From Microcoleus sp. bin38.metabat.b11b12b14.051 (GTDB lineage Bacteria; Cyanobacteriota; Cyanobacteriia; Cyanobacteriales; Microcoleaceae): DNA of 43,006 nucleotides. The notes beneath the pieces were generated by a model, which was given only the letters and a program-made list of their open reading frames with translations, was not told where the DNA came from and did not search any database. The stretch lies in NCBI RefSeq assembly GCF_013299165.1, contig NZ_JAAFKD010000043.1:1-43006 (forward strand), read 5' to 3'. Of this stretch, positions 1 to 7,610 are shown piece after piece; within the stretch, counting starts at the first letter, position 1, and each line of letters opens with the position of its first letter. A program made the position numbers and the translations under genes.

Positions 1-43
1 TAGTCCGCAATAAGAGCGGACTAAAGTCCACACTACGAACCTT
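1..43. repeat. Partial dispersed GGACT-AAGTCC / CACTACGAACC repeat
   Basis: The window opens inside a degenerate copy of the repeat whose core reads GCGGACTGAAGTCCGCACTACGAACC elsewhere (28.4, 32.7 and 19.3 kb, split here as GCGGACTGAAGTC plus CGCACTACGAACC). The self-complementary GGACTNNAGTCC centre would form a small hairpin. No coding potential is visible. Confidence 0.6.
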
Positions 44-148
44 ATACCATTTTTTTAAAGTTATGATAGAGTTTTATGAAAAGGTCAAGGAGATAATTAC
101 AATGTCCAATTGTCCTGTATCTCTATTGCATCTTTATAAAAATGGTAT
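44..148. repeat. 105-bp element with terminal inverted repeats
   Basis: The ends are near-perfect inverted repeats of 17 bp: ATACCATTTTTTTAAAG at 44-60 and CTTTATAAAAATGGTAT at 132-148, which match at 16 of 17 positions when reverse-complemented. The size and termini suggest a small non-autonomous element. A 44-codon open frame (ATG near 64) crosses it but has no recognisable features, so no gene is called. Confidence 0.45.
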
Positions 149-151
149 GAC

Positions 152-262
152 AATGGCGACACACTCACTCGATGATTGTCAACTGTTTGTGGTGTAAGGT
201 GCGTCGCCATCAGATTTGCGATCGCATCCGAGAGATTAACAATGGCGACACACCCGCTCGGA
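152..262. repeat. Dispersed GGCGACACACC / GGTGCGTCGCC repeat
   Basis: Alternating GGCGACACAC and its complement-like partner GTAAGGTGCGTCGCC occur here. They can pair into hairpins of about 60-70 bp. The same family recurs at 10.58-10.95 kb. It lies upstream of the chlG promoter and shows nothing that looks coding. Confidence 0.6.
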
Positions 263-332
263 GGCTAGACCCATTTTCTTGATAAACAGTTTGATTCCCG
301 TACAGTCAACTGTCAAGTGACTATTGATCCCC

Positions 333-361
333 TTGACATTTACACAAAATAATGATATTAA
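333..361 (+). promoter_or_regulatory. Sigma70-type promoter for chlG
   Basis: TTGACA at 333-338 is a perfect -35 box. A 17-bp spacer leads to TATTAA at 356-361, a good -10. This leaves a leader of roughly 145 nt before the chlG ATG at 514. No other feature in 262-513 is supported; the small open frame over the leader looks random. Confidence 0.6.
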
Positions 362-513
362 AATATTTTGGCAAAACCCATATTTTTCTCTAGCATCAAC
401 TCTAATCCAGGGTCAGTTTTCCAGACGATGCCTTAAATATCAGTGGTATCCTATCAGAATTATTATTGAAACCGCAAACTACACAATAGTAGCTGTACCG
501 CTCACATCAAATT

Positions 514-1524
514 ATGTCTGACTCTCCTCCATCCCCAATCTCCCCAGAACCCACACCTCCAAGCGCTGCTACCTCCAAGCGCAGCGCCAAAACTCGGCAA
601 ATGTTGGGTATGAAAGGGGCTGCTAGCGGGGAAACTTCGATCTGGAAGATTCGCTTGCAATTGATGAAACCGATTACCTGGATTCCCCTGATGTGGGGCG
701 TGGTGTGCGGGGCGGCTTCTTCGGGAAATTATGTTTGGAATTTAGAGAATTTCGCGATCGCCTGCGCTTGTATGTTAATGTCAGGGCCTCTGCTGGCTGG
801 GTACACTCAAACTTTGAACGATTTTTACGATCGCGACATCGACGCCATTAACGAGCCCTACCGCCCAATTCCCTCCGGTATCATCTCGATTCCCCAAGTA
901 GTAACGCAAATTTTGGTATTATTAGCCGCAGGCATTGCGGTAGCCTATGCTCTAGACTTGTGGGCGGGTCATGAATTCCCCATCATGACTGTTTTGACTC
1001 TCGGCGGCGCATTTTTAGCTTACATCTACTCGGCGCCACCGCTGAAACTCAAGCAGAATGGCTGGTTGGGAAATTATGCTCTAGGTGCTAGCTATATAGC
1101 TCTGCCTTGGTGGGCAGGTCAAGCTTTGTTTGGTACACTAGATCCCACGATTATGGTTTTGACTCTGTTTTACAGTTTGGCAGGGCTGGGGATTGCGATC
1201 GTTAATGATTTCAAAAGTGTTGAGGGCGATCGCCAATTAGGGTTAAAATCTTTGCCAGTGATGTTTGGCATCGACACCGCAGCCTGGATTTGCGTGTTGA
1301 TGATCGACATATTTCAAGCAGGGATTGCAGGCTACCTGATCAGCATTCACCAAAACCTTTACGCTGTCATTCTCTTGCTGCTGATCGTTCCCCAAATTAC
1401 TTTTCAGGATATGTACTTTTTACGCAATCCCCTGGAAAATGATGTTAAATATCAGGCAAGCGCTCAGCCTTTCCTGGTGTTGGGTATGCTAGTAGCGGGT
1501 TTGGCACTGGGCCATGCTGGTTAA
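514..1524 (+). CDS. chlG: Chlorophyll synthase ChlG
   Basis: This enzyme attaches the phytyl or geranylgeranyl chain to chlorophyllide, the last step of chlorophyll a synthesis, in the thylakoid membrane. The 336-residue length is typical. Both aspartate-rich prenyltransferase (UbiA family) motifs are present: NDFYDRDID at 102-110, followed by the chlorophyll-synthase signature NEPYRPIPSG, and NDFKSVEGDRQLG at 231-243. About eight or nine hydrophobic segments fill residues 55-330. A Pro/Ser-rich hydrophilic N-terminus of about 40 residues precedes the core, as in cyanobacterial homologues. The ATG at 514 was chosen because the family N-terminus fits and a promoter lies 150 bp upstream. It is probably monocistronic: an AT-rich palindrome and a new gene follow 155 bp downstream. 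Confidence 0.97.
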   Translation: MSDSPPSPISPEPTPPSAATSKRSAKTRQMLGMKGAASGETSIWKIRLQLMKPITWIPLMWGVVCGAASSGNYVWNLENFAIACACMLMSGPLLAGYTQTLNDFYDRDIDAINEPYRPIPSGIISIPQVVTQILVLLAAGIAVAYALDLWAGHEFPIMTVLTLGGAFLAYIYSAPPLKLKQNGWLGNYALGASYIALPWWAGQALFGTLDPTIMVLTLFYSLAGLGIAIVNDFKSVEGDRQLGLKSLPVMFGIDTAAWICVLMIDIFQAGIAGYLISIHQNLYAVILLLLIVPQITFQDMYFLRNPLENDVKYQASAQPFLVLGMLVAGLALGHAG

Positions 1525-1622
1525 GAAGAATTTTGAGTTGTCAATTTTGAATTAAATAGTTTTTGATTCAAAGAAAAATAACTCAAGATTACGCACAGTT
1601 TTCTTGAAAAAAAAATGTCAAG

Positions 1623-1673
1623 TTAAAAATTAAAAATTGAAGAAGGCTAGCTTTTTTAATTTTTAATTTTTAA
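1623..1673. repeat. AT-rich 16-bp inverted repeat between chlG and the PBP gene
   Basis: TTAAAAATTAAAAATT (1623-1638) and AATTTTTAATTTTTAA (1658-1673) are perfect 16-bp arms around a 19-bp loop that ends in CTTTTTT. It could end chlG transcription or be a dispersed hairpin repeat. It ends only 9 bp before the ATG of the next gene, so it could also mask that gene's ribosome binding site. Confidence 0.5.
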
Positions 1674-1682
1674 TCTGACTTG

Positions 1683-4310
1683 ATGAGGTTTGAAGGTCTG
1701 AACGTGGCAGAATTTTTCTCAAATATCAAGGATAAATTGAGCAAAGTCACTAAGGGAGCAGGCGGTAATTCCGATCTAGAATCGCCAAATGCTGCCAATA
1801 GTACCGGGCTAAACTCGCGGCCATCTCCGGCCGAATCGTCTGCACGGACAACGGATTCGCGATCGGAATACGTGGTATCAGAAGATGCTGAACCTCCAGA
1901 AGAGCCAGAATTAGCATCAGAATATTCCGAATCAGAACACGATGAATATCCGATAGTCAAGCGCGATTGGGAAGGTTTGAGGCGCTTAATCGCTTGGTTG
2001 GAAATTGAACCTCAAATTACCTCCTTGCAAGCAAAAGGAAAAGGACTTTTGCCGCCGGGATTGACTGGGCTGGGAACTAAATTACCCGAAAAATCGGATA
2101 GTGTAGTGCCGGAAATTAGCGCACCGCAGAACACCGAACTGCAAACAAATACTGAAATACAGGAAATTAGCGCACCGCAGAACACCGAACTACAAATAAA
2201 TACTCAACTACAGGAAAATAGCGCACCGCAGAATACCGAACTACAAATAAATACTGAACTACAGGAAAGTATTGCACCGGAGGAAGAGAGCAAACCGCAG
2301 AAAAAGACTAAAAAACGGTTCTCCCGCCGCCCTAGATTTTGGATTGCTTTAGGTATTCTCAGTCTGGGAAGTGGCGCTTTAATATACGGTTTGTGGATTT
2401 TATACACCTTAGACAAAGGTTTACCCGATGTTAACGATTTGTCGGCTTTTAACCGCGATGGAACGCTAACAATTAAGGCGGCAGACAATACGATTTTGTT
2501 GCAGTCGGGGCCGGCAACTAGAGATAAGCTGAAACTTAAGGAAATTCCAGAACTGTTGGTGAAAGCTTTTATTTCCATAGAAGACCGCCGTTTTTACGAA
2601 CATCGCGGGGTCGATTATCAAGGTATTGCGCGATCGATTGGTTCTAATGTGATAGCCAGAGATTTGGTGCAGGGTGGCAGTACAATTACCCAACAATTGG
2701 CCCGCGTCGTTTTTCTCAATCAAGAAAGAAGCATTAAGCGGAAGGTTCGGGAAGCTCTTTTAGCTCAGAAAATAGAGCGGGAGTTGACTAAAGAACAAGT
2801 TTTAGAAAGATATTTAAATCTGGTTTATTTGGGTTCAGATGCTTACGGGGTGGCGGATGCGGCTTGGGTTTTCTTTAGCAAACCAGTCGATAAATTAACT
2901 TTGGCAGAGATGGCAACTTTGGCGGGTTTACCACCAGCGCCGAGCGAATATTCGCCTTTGGTTAATCCAAATCTTGCTAAGCAACGGCGCAATACTGTGC
3001 TGCAACAAATGCAGGAAGCGAAGGTAATTACAGAAGCGCAGGCGAAGGAAGCGCAGGCGGAACCTCTCAAGGTGAAACAAAGCCAACCGAAGCGATTTAA
3101 AGTAGTCGCGCCTTATTTTGCTAGTTACATTCGCAAGGAATTGCCGCGCTATGTTTCTAAGGATGCTTTGGAATCTGGCGGTTTGACTGTCGAGACGACG
3201 GTGGATTTGAAGTGGCAGAAAATAGCGGAACAGGTGGTTAAAGATGCGATCGAGGTTGATGGCCGCCGTCAGGGTTTTGAACAGGCGGCTTTGGTTTCGA
3301 TTGAAACAAAAACAGGGGAAGTTAAGGCGCTAGTCGGTGGCGGAAGTTTTAAGGAAAGCCAGTTTAATCGCGCTACGCAGGCTTTGCGGCAGCCAGGCTC
3401 GACTTTTAAAGGGTTGGTTTATGCGGCGGCTATGGGGGCCGGTTTTTCGCCTTACGACAGCTATGAAGATGCGCCAATTATTATTGACGGCTATCAACCG
3501 AATAATTATGGTAAAAAGTTTAGCGGTTGGCGATCGATCTCTGACGCTTTGAGGAGTTCGGTGAATGTCGTAGCTGTGAAGGTGTTGATGGATGTCGGGT
3601 TTGAACCGGCGATGAAATTAGCCAAGGATATGGGAATTAAGTCTAAATTAAGTCCGATTTATTCCCTGGCTTTGGGCTCGTCTGAGGTGAATTTGCTGGA
3701 ATTAACTAATGCTTACGGTACTTTAGCGTCGGAAGGTAATTTTATTGAAGCCCACGGCATTACTAAGGTGATTAATCAGCGCGGAGATGTGATTTATAAG
3801 GCTAACTTTAAACCGAAGCGGGTTTTGGATAAGGATAGTGCCGCGATTACTACTTGGATGTTGGAGGGTGTGGTGACTGGTGGTACGGGCGGGCCTGCTT
3901 CTTTAGCCGATCGGGCTGTAGCAGGCAAAACTGGCACTTCCGAAAAGGTACGGGATTTGTGGTTTATCGGTTACATTCCGCAGGTAGTGACAGGCGTTTG
4001 GCTGGGGAATGATGACAATTACCCGACGGGGGGAACTAGCGGTACTGCGGCTTACAATTGGCGCGATTTTATGAGTCAAGCTGTCAAGGGAATGCCGGTA
4101 CAGGAGTTTCCCAAGTTACCTGAGTTGGAGGGCCGCAAAGGCAGTATTAAGGCCAAACCCGTGGAGCCCAAGGAGATTATTCGAGGAATGATTGTCAATG
4201 AGGATGGGGCGATCGTCCCTTACAATCCCAATCCCGAACCCAGGCGTCGCGAACCGGTTTATCAAGAGCCGGCTTATCAAGAGCCTGCTAGTCAAGATTC
4301 GAGATATTAA
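1683..4310 (+). CDS. Class A penicillin-binding protein (transglycosylase/transpeptidase, PBP1A-type)
   Basis: This is a bifunctional peptidoglycan synthase that polymerises glycan strands and cross-links stem peptides on the periplasmic face. About 218 hydrophilic, acidic residues form an unusual cytoplasmic tail. It holds a 17-residue repeat (SAPQNTELQ core, four units) at about 144-203. One membrane anchor follows at about 219-241. The GT51 domain has the catalytic E300 in EDRRFYEHRG and the motif GGSTITQQLAR. The transpeptidase has S573-T-F-K576, S626-V-N628 and K749-T-G-T. The C-terminus is Pro/Glu-rich with YQEPA-like repeats. The start is uncertain: TTG at 1680 and ATG at 1683 are adjacent and no clear Shine-Dalgarno is seen, so ATG is preferred. 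Residue numbers count from that ATG. Confidence 0.93.
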   Translation: MRFEGLNVAEFFSNIKDKLSKVTKGAGGNSDLESPNAANSTGLNSRPSPAESSARTTDSRSEYVVSEDAEPPEEPELASEYSESEHDEYPIVKRDWEGLRRLIAWLEIEPQITSLQAKGKGLLPPGLTGLGTKLPEKSDSVVPEISAPQNTELQTNTEIQEISAPQNTELQINTQLQENSAPQNTELQINTELQESIAPEEESKPQKKTKKRFSRRPRFWIALGILSLGSGALIYGLWILYTLDKGLPDVNDLSAFNRDGTLTIKAADNTILLQSGPATRDKLKLKEIPELLVKAFISIEDRRFYEHRGVDYQGIARSIGSNVIARDLVQGGSTITQQLARVVFLNQERSIKRKVREALLAQKIERELTKEQVLERYLNLVYLGSDAYGVADAAWVFFSKPVDKLTLAEMATLAGLPPAPSEYSPLVNPNLAKQRRNTVLQQMQEAKVITEAQAKEAQAEPLKVKQSQPKRFKVVAPYFASYIRKELPRYVSKDALESGGLTVETTVDLKWQKIAEQVVKDAIEVDGRRQGFEQAALVSIETKTGEVKALVGGGSFKESQFNRATQALRQPGSTFKGLVYAAAMGAGFSPYDSYEDAPIIIDGYQPNNYGKKFSGWRSISDALRSSVNVVAVKVLMDVGFEPAMKLAKDMGIKSKLSPIYSLALGSSEVNLLELTNAYGTLASEGNFIEAHGITKVINQRGDVIYKANFKPKRVLDKDSAAITTWMLEGVVTGGTGGPASLADRAVAGKTGTSEKVRDLWFIGYIPQVVTGVWLGNDDNYPTGGTSGTAAYNWRDFMSQAVKGMPVQEFPKLPELEGRKGSIKAKPVEPKEIIRGMIVNEDGAIVPYNPNPEPRRREPVYQEPAYQEPASQDSRY
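2112..2290 (+). repeat. 51-bp in-frame tandem repeat in the PBP gene
   Basis: Units begin at 2112, 2163, 2214 and 2265, exactly 51 bp apart. Each encodes 17 residues around SAPQNTELQ with a closing LQ or IQ. The first three are nearly identical and the fourth is diverged (SIAPEEE). The repeat lengthens the cytoplasmic tail before the membrane anchor. Confidence 0.85.
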
Positions 4311-4320
4311 ACTCTTAAAG

Positions 4321-4913
4321 AAGACGGCGGTTGAAACCGCGTCTATAGAAACCAAACCCGTCTCCGCGGGTTGAATTCTGCTTAATCTCGTTTCAGTCGC
4401 ACCATAAAAAAGCCATCCAGAAAAAGACGGCGGTTGAAACCGCGTCTATACAAACACTCACGCGCATTGGTTGAATTCTGCTTAATCTCGTTTCAGCTTC
4501 ACCATAAAAAAGCCATCCAGAAGAAGACGGCGGTTGAAACCGCGTCTACACAAACACTCACGCGCCTCCGCGGGTTGAATTCTGCTTAATCTCGTTTCAG
4601 CTTCACCATAAAGAAGCCATCCAGAAGAAGACGGCGGTTGAAACCGCGTCTACACAAACACTCACGCGCCTCCGCGGGTTGAATTCTGCTTAATCTCGTT
4701 TCAGCTTCACCATAAAGAAGCCATCCAGAAGAAGACGGCGGTTGAAACCGCGTCTACACAAACACTCACGCGCCTCCGCGGGTTGAATTCTGCTTAATCT
4801 CGTTTCAGCTTCACCATAAAGAAGCCATCCAGAAGAAGACGGCGGTTGAAACCGCGTCTACACAAACACTCACGCGCCTCCGCGGGTTGAATTCTGTTTA
4901 ATCTCGTTTCAGT
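4321..4913. repeat. Six-copy ~104-bp tandem array containing copies of the rsmB 3' end
   Basis: Units start at 4321, 4424, 4524, 4628, 4732 and 4836, with lengths 103, 100, 104, 104 and 104 bp and a shortened last one. Each begins with the dispersed repeat AAGACGGCGGTTGAAACCGC and a CCGCGGGTTGAATTCTG segment. The first five then continue with about 40 bp matching the end of rsmB (TTAATCTCGTTTCAG, CACCATAAA, AAGCCATCCA), including its stop codon on the minus strand. The sixth keeps only the TTAATCTCGTTTCAG piece and abuts the true rsmB stop at 4914. The array fills the whole gap between the PBP gene and rsmB. Confidence 0.9.
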
Positions 4914-6548
4914 TTAATCTCGTTTCAGTCGCACCATAAAAAAGCCATCCATTTGATGCTTGTGCGGCCAAACTTTCACCCATCCTTCCGCTGACGGCTG
5001 TACAGGTAAATCAATGGTTGGCGGTTCGATTTTCCAGTTAGGATTGGTATCTAAGAACGATCGCACAACTCGTTCATTTTCCAAAGGATGAATCGTGCAA
5101 GTTGCGTAAACTAAAACGCCGCCGGACTTGACAAATGTCGCGACATTTGCTAGTAATTCCGATTGCAGTTGCGATTGTTCTTGAATATTTTCGGGCGTGT
5201 GTCGCCAGCGGGCGTCAGCGCGGCGGTGAAGGGTTCCGAGGCCGGAACAAGGCGCGTCTAATAATACTCTGTCTGCTAGGTTGATAAATTCTGGGAATTG
5301 GCGGCTGTCTCCGGTATGAATTTTAATGGATTTCATCTGGAGTCGATCGGCATTTTCAGTAATTTTTTTAAGCCTACTAGCGGTTTTGTCGCAGGCGTAA
5401 ATCGTGCCTGTATCCTGCATTAATTCAGCGCTGTGAGTAGTTTTCCCTCCGGGCGCGGCGCAGGCATCGATAATAATTTCCCCGGGCTGTGGATCGAGTA
5501 AATGGGTGACTAATTGAGCGCTGCTATCTTGGATTGTCCACCAACCTTCGCGATATCCGGGGAGGTTTGGGATTGCGCCGGTACTAGAATTTAGTCTTAA
5601 TGCTTGGGGTAAATGGGGGATTCTGCTGGTGGAGATGTTCTGGGCTTGGAAGGCGGCCTCGATTTGGGCGATCGAGCTTTTTAAAGGATTAATTCTGAGG
5701 TGAATTGTGGGGGATTGATTGAACCATTCACAGAGTTGTTCGGTTTCGGTTTCGCCTATTTGTTCGTTCCACAATTCTACTAGCCAGTCGGGGAAGCTGT
5801 GCAGAATTCCCAGGCGTTCAATTCGATTTTCGGGTAATGTTAGGAAATTCAAACCCCCCCTAGCCCCCCCTTGGTAAGGGGGGGGATTGAGGGAATTCAA
5901 ACCCCCCCTAGCCCCCCCTTGGTAAGGGGGGGGATTGGATGTAGTTTGAGTCTCTGGTTGCTGAGGGGAATTAGGAACACTCTTAGCCCCCCCTTGGTAA
6001 GGGGGGGGATTGGATGTAGTTTGAGTTTCTGGTTGCTGAGGGGAATTAGGCTCGCTCTTAGCCCCCCCTTGGTAAGGGGGGGTTGGGGGGGTGAAAGTCT
6101 CAGGTAGCGCAGCAGAATTAGGCTCGCTCTTAGCCCCCCCTTGGTAAGGGGGGGTTGGGGGGGTTAAACGTATATATTGTCGCAGCAAACCGTTGACAAA
6201 ACTGCTGAGTCCTGATAATTTGTTTTCTTTGGCTAGTTGAACGGTGGTGTTGACGGCGGCGGAGGGGGGAATGTGGTTGAGATATTGGAGTTGATATAGG
6301 CCTAAATGCAGGATGGTGCGGAGATCCGGCGGTTGTTGGGAGGATTTCTTTGTGGCTAGTTTGTCGATGATAAAGTCGATCGATCGCATTCTCCTGACGC
6401 TACCGTACACTAACTCTGTGACTAAACGGCGATCGAGGTCGCTGAGTTGGGAATTGCGAAAAGTGCGATCGAGGGCGGCGTCTGCGAATGCACCTCGGCG
6501 GTGGACTTCGCGGAGTGCGAGAAAGGCTATTTGACGAGGATTTTGCAT
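4914..6548 (-). CDS. rsmB: 16S rRNA (cytosine967-C5)-methyltransferase RsmB with repeat-derived linker
   Basis: This SAM-dependent enzyme makes m5C967 in 16S rRNA. Residues 1-127 form the NusB-like RNA-binding domain. The methyltransferase domain runs from about 245 to 544, with the SAM site DACAAPGGKT at 361-370, the motif IV cysteine C434 in DAPCSG, and the motif VI nucleophile C484 in YATCTIHPLENE. At 544 residues it is roughly 100 longer than usual. The excess is residues 129-237, a Pro/Gly/Gln-rich linker with five PPYQGGA(K/R) units, encoded by the CCCCCTTGGTAAGGGGG palindromic repeat. The linker lies between domains and both catalytic cysteines are intact, so the enzyme is probably active. 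The 3' end has been duplicated downstream as part of the adjacent tandem array. Confidence 0.93.
   Translation of the reverse strand: MQNPRQIAFLALREVHRRGAFADAALDRTFRNSQLSDLDRRLVTELVYGSVRRMRSIDFIIDKLATKKSSQQPPDLRTILHLGLYQLQYLNHIPPSAAVNTTVQLAKENKLSGLSSFVNGLLRQYIRLTPPTPPYQGGAKSEPNSAALPETFTPPTPPYQGGAKSEPNSPQQPETQTTSNPPPYQGGAKSVPNSPQQPETQTTSNPPPYQGGARGGLNSLNPPPYQGGARGGLNFLTLPENRIERLGILHSFPDWLVELWNEQIGETETEQLCEWFNQSPTIHLRINPLKSSIAQIEAAFQAQNISTSRIPHLPQALRLNSSTGAIPNLPGYREGWWTIQDSSAQLVTHLLDPQPGEIIIDACAAPGGKTTHSAELMQDTGTIYACDKTASRLKKITENADRLQMKSIKIHTGDSRQFPEFINLADRVLLDAPCSGLGTLHRRADARWRHTPENIQEQSQLQSELLANVATFVKSGGVLVYATCTIHPLENERVVRSFLDTNPNWKIEPPTIDLPVQPSAEGWVKVWPHKHQMDGFFMVRLKRD
5851..6165. repeat. 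Five CCCCCTTGGTAAGGGGG palindromic repeats inside rsmB
   Basis: Five copies of TAGCCCCCCCTTGGTAAGGG or a close variant occur in rsmB, in frame. Read on the minus strand each gives PPYQGGA. Spacer peptides such as NSPQQPETQTTSNP are also duplicated, which shows local tandem expansion after insertion. The element is a GC-rich palindrome that could fold in DNA or mRNA. Confidence 0.85.
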
Positions 6549-6592
6549 GGCGGCTGGTTATATGTCAAATTATTATAGGTGATTCAAATACC

Positions 6593-6719
6593 CGACGGTT
6601 GAGACGGCGGTTGAAACCGCGTCTACACACACAAAACCCGCCTTCGCGGGTTGAATTTCCTTTCTTCAGTCCGCGTAGGCGGACATCGTTTGTGTAGCCG
6701 CGATTTCCAATCGCCGAGG
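6593..6719. repeat. Dispersed GGCGGTTGAAACCGC / CCGCGATTTCCAATCGCCG repeat
   Basis: The gap between rsmB and the Uma2 gene (promoter side of rsmB) holds modules of the main repeat family: GACGGCGGTTGAAACCGCGT, a CCGCCTTCGCGGG hairpin, a CCGCGTAGGCGG hairpin and GTGTAGCCGCGATTTCCAAT. The modules are palindromic or near-palindromic and are the same as those at 4.3, 7.5, 33.7, 35.1 and 37.3 kb. Confidence 0.8.
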
Positions 6720-6722
6720 GCC

Positions 6723-7397
6723 TCAAATATCCTCTGGATTGATGCCCATTTCTCGTAATTTGTCAGAAAGGCGATCGGCTTTTTGTTGTGTTAATTCCAT
6801 TTGTCGCTGTACAGATTCCTGTTGTCTTGACAACTCCACATAGGACAAAAACTTCTGTCCATCAGGCCGATAAATTTCCAAATCTCCCGATGCAGTTTGA
6901 AAACGTATCTGCAAACGCGGACTCACCCAACCCTCGATTGATTCAATATAGTTGAGTTCTTCATCAGTTCGCAGCCAACCCATTAACTCATTATCTTCTG
7001 GATCGTAGACATAATATTCTTCTACTCCATAATCCTCGTAGAAATGAAACAGCTTAAACAGTGCTCCCATTCGGTTGCCAGGGGAGATGATTTCAAAGAC
7101 AACTTGCGGCGCGATATTGTCTTCCAGCCATTGTTGATAAGAACCTCTGTAACCTTTCGGTCTGCCAAACACTACCATCGTATCAGGTGCTTGGCGAGTT
7201 TTGTTATTGCCTTCGACTGGATACCACAGCAAGTCACCTGCTACAAAGACATTTTCATTATCTTTGTATAACGCATCTATTCCACCTTGAATAGTAACAA
7301 TTAGTTCAAACTGTTTGGTATTGTCTGACATGGGTTGGCCGTCGCTGTCGGGGTAGATGATTTCTGGTGAGGTTTTAGTCGGAATTGTTGCTGTCAT
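6723..7397 (-). CDS. Uma2 family protein (DUF820, PD-(D/E)xK-like)
   Basis: This is a 224-residue member of the Uma2/DUF820 family, which is greatly expanded in cyanobacteria and has a restriction-endonuclease-like fold; its cellular role is not established. Family features seen are GDLLWYPVEGN, PDTMVVFGRPKG near residues 72-82, the core PQVVFEIISPGN, and YYVYDPEDNEL. The E of VFEIISP fits the ExK-like position, but the lysine is replaced, as is common in the family. The C-terminus is a short Gln/Arg-rich coiled coil ending LREMGINPEDI, the usual Uma2 tail. The start at 7397 follows the family N-terminus. It is flanked by dispersed repeats on both sides and so is probably a single-gene unit. 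Confidence 0.85.
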   Translation of the reverse strand: MTATIPTKTSPEIIYPDSDGQPMSDNTKQFELIVTIQGGIDALYKDNENVFVAGDLLWYPVEGNNKTRQAPDTMVVFGRPKGYRGSYQQWLEDNIAPQVVFEIISPGNRMGALFKLFHFYEDYGVEEYYVYDPEDNELMGWLRTDEELNYIESIEGWVSPRLQIRFQTASGDLEIYRPDGQKFLSYVELSRQQESVQRQMELTQQKADRLSDKLREMGINPEDI

Positions 7398-7464
7398 GGG
7401 GATGAGTCCTTTGCTAGTATCATCAATTTCTATTTTACTCTATTTTATAAGACAATATGTTTGG

Positions 7465-7610
7465 AATAAGACGGCGGTTGAAACCGCAGCTATACAAACA
7501 ATGTCCGCCTCCGCGGACTGAAGAGAATAACGTATTTTAACCGTTCGGTCTTCAACCCGCGGAGGCGGGTTTTGTTTGTGTAGACGCGGTTTCAACCGCC
7601 GGGTCTTATT
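7465..7610. repeat. Composite inverted repeat overlapping the 3' end of the TPR-ATPase gene
   Basis: The outer arms are AATAAGACGGCGGTTGAAAC (7465-7484, plus CGC) and its near-complement GGTTTCAACCGCCGGGTCTTATT ending at 7610. Inner modules are CCGCCTCCGCGGAC and AACCCGCGGAGGCGGGTT. The right arm's GTCTTATT includes the stop codon (7606-7608) of the minus-strand gene that follows. Confidence 0.75.

Noticed and set aside
324..521. 65-codon open frame before chlG
   Set aside because: It covers the predicted chlG promoter and leader, overlaps the chlG start and has no family features.
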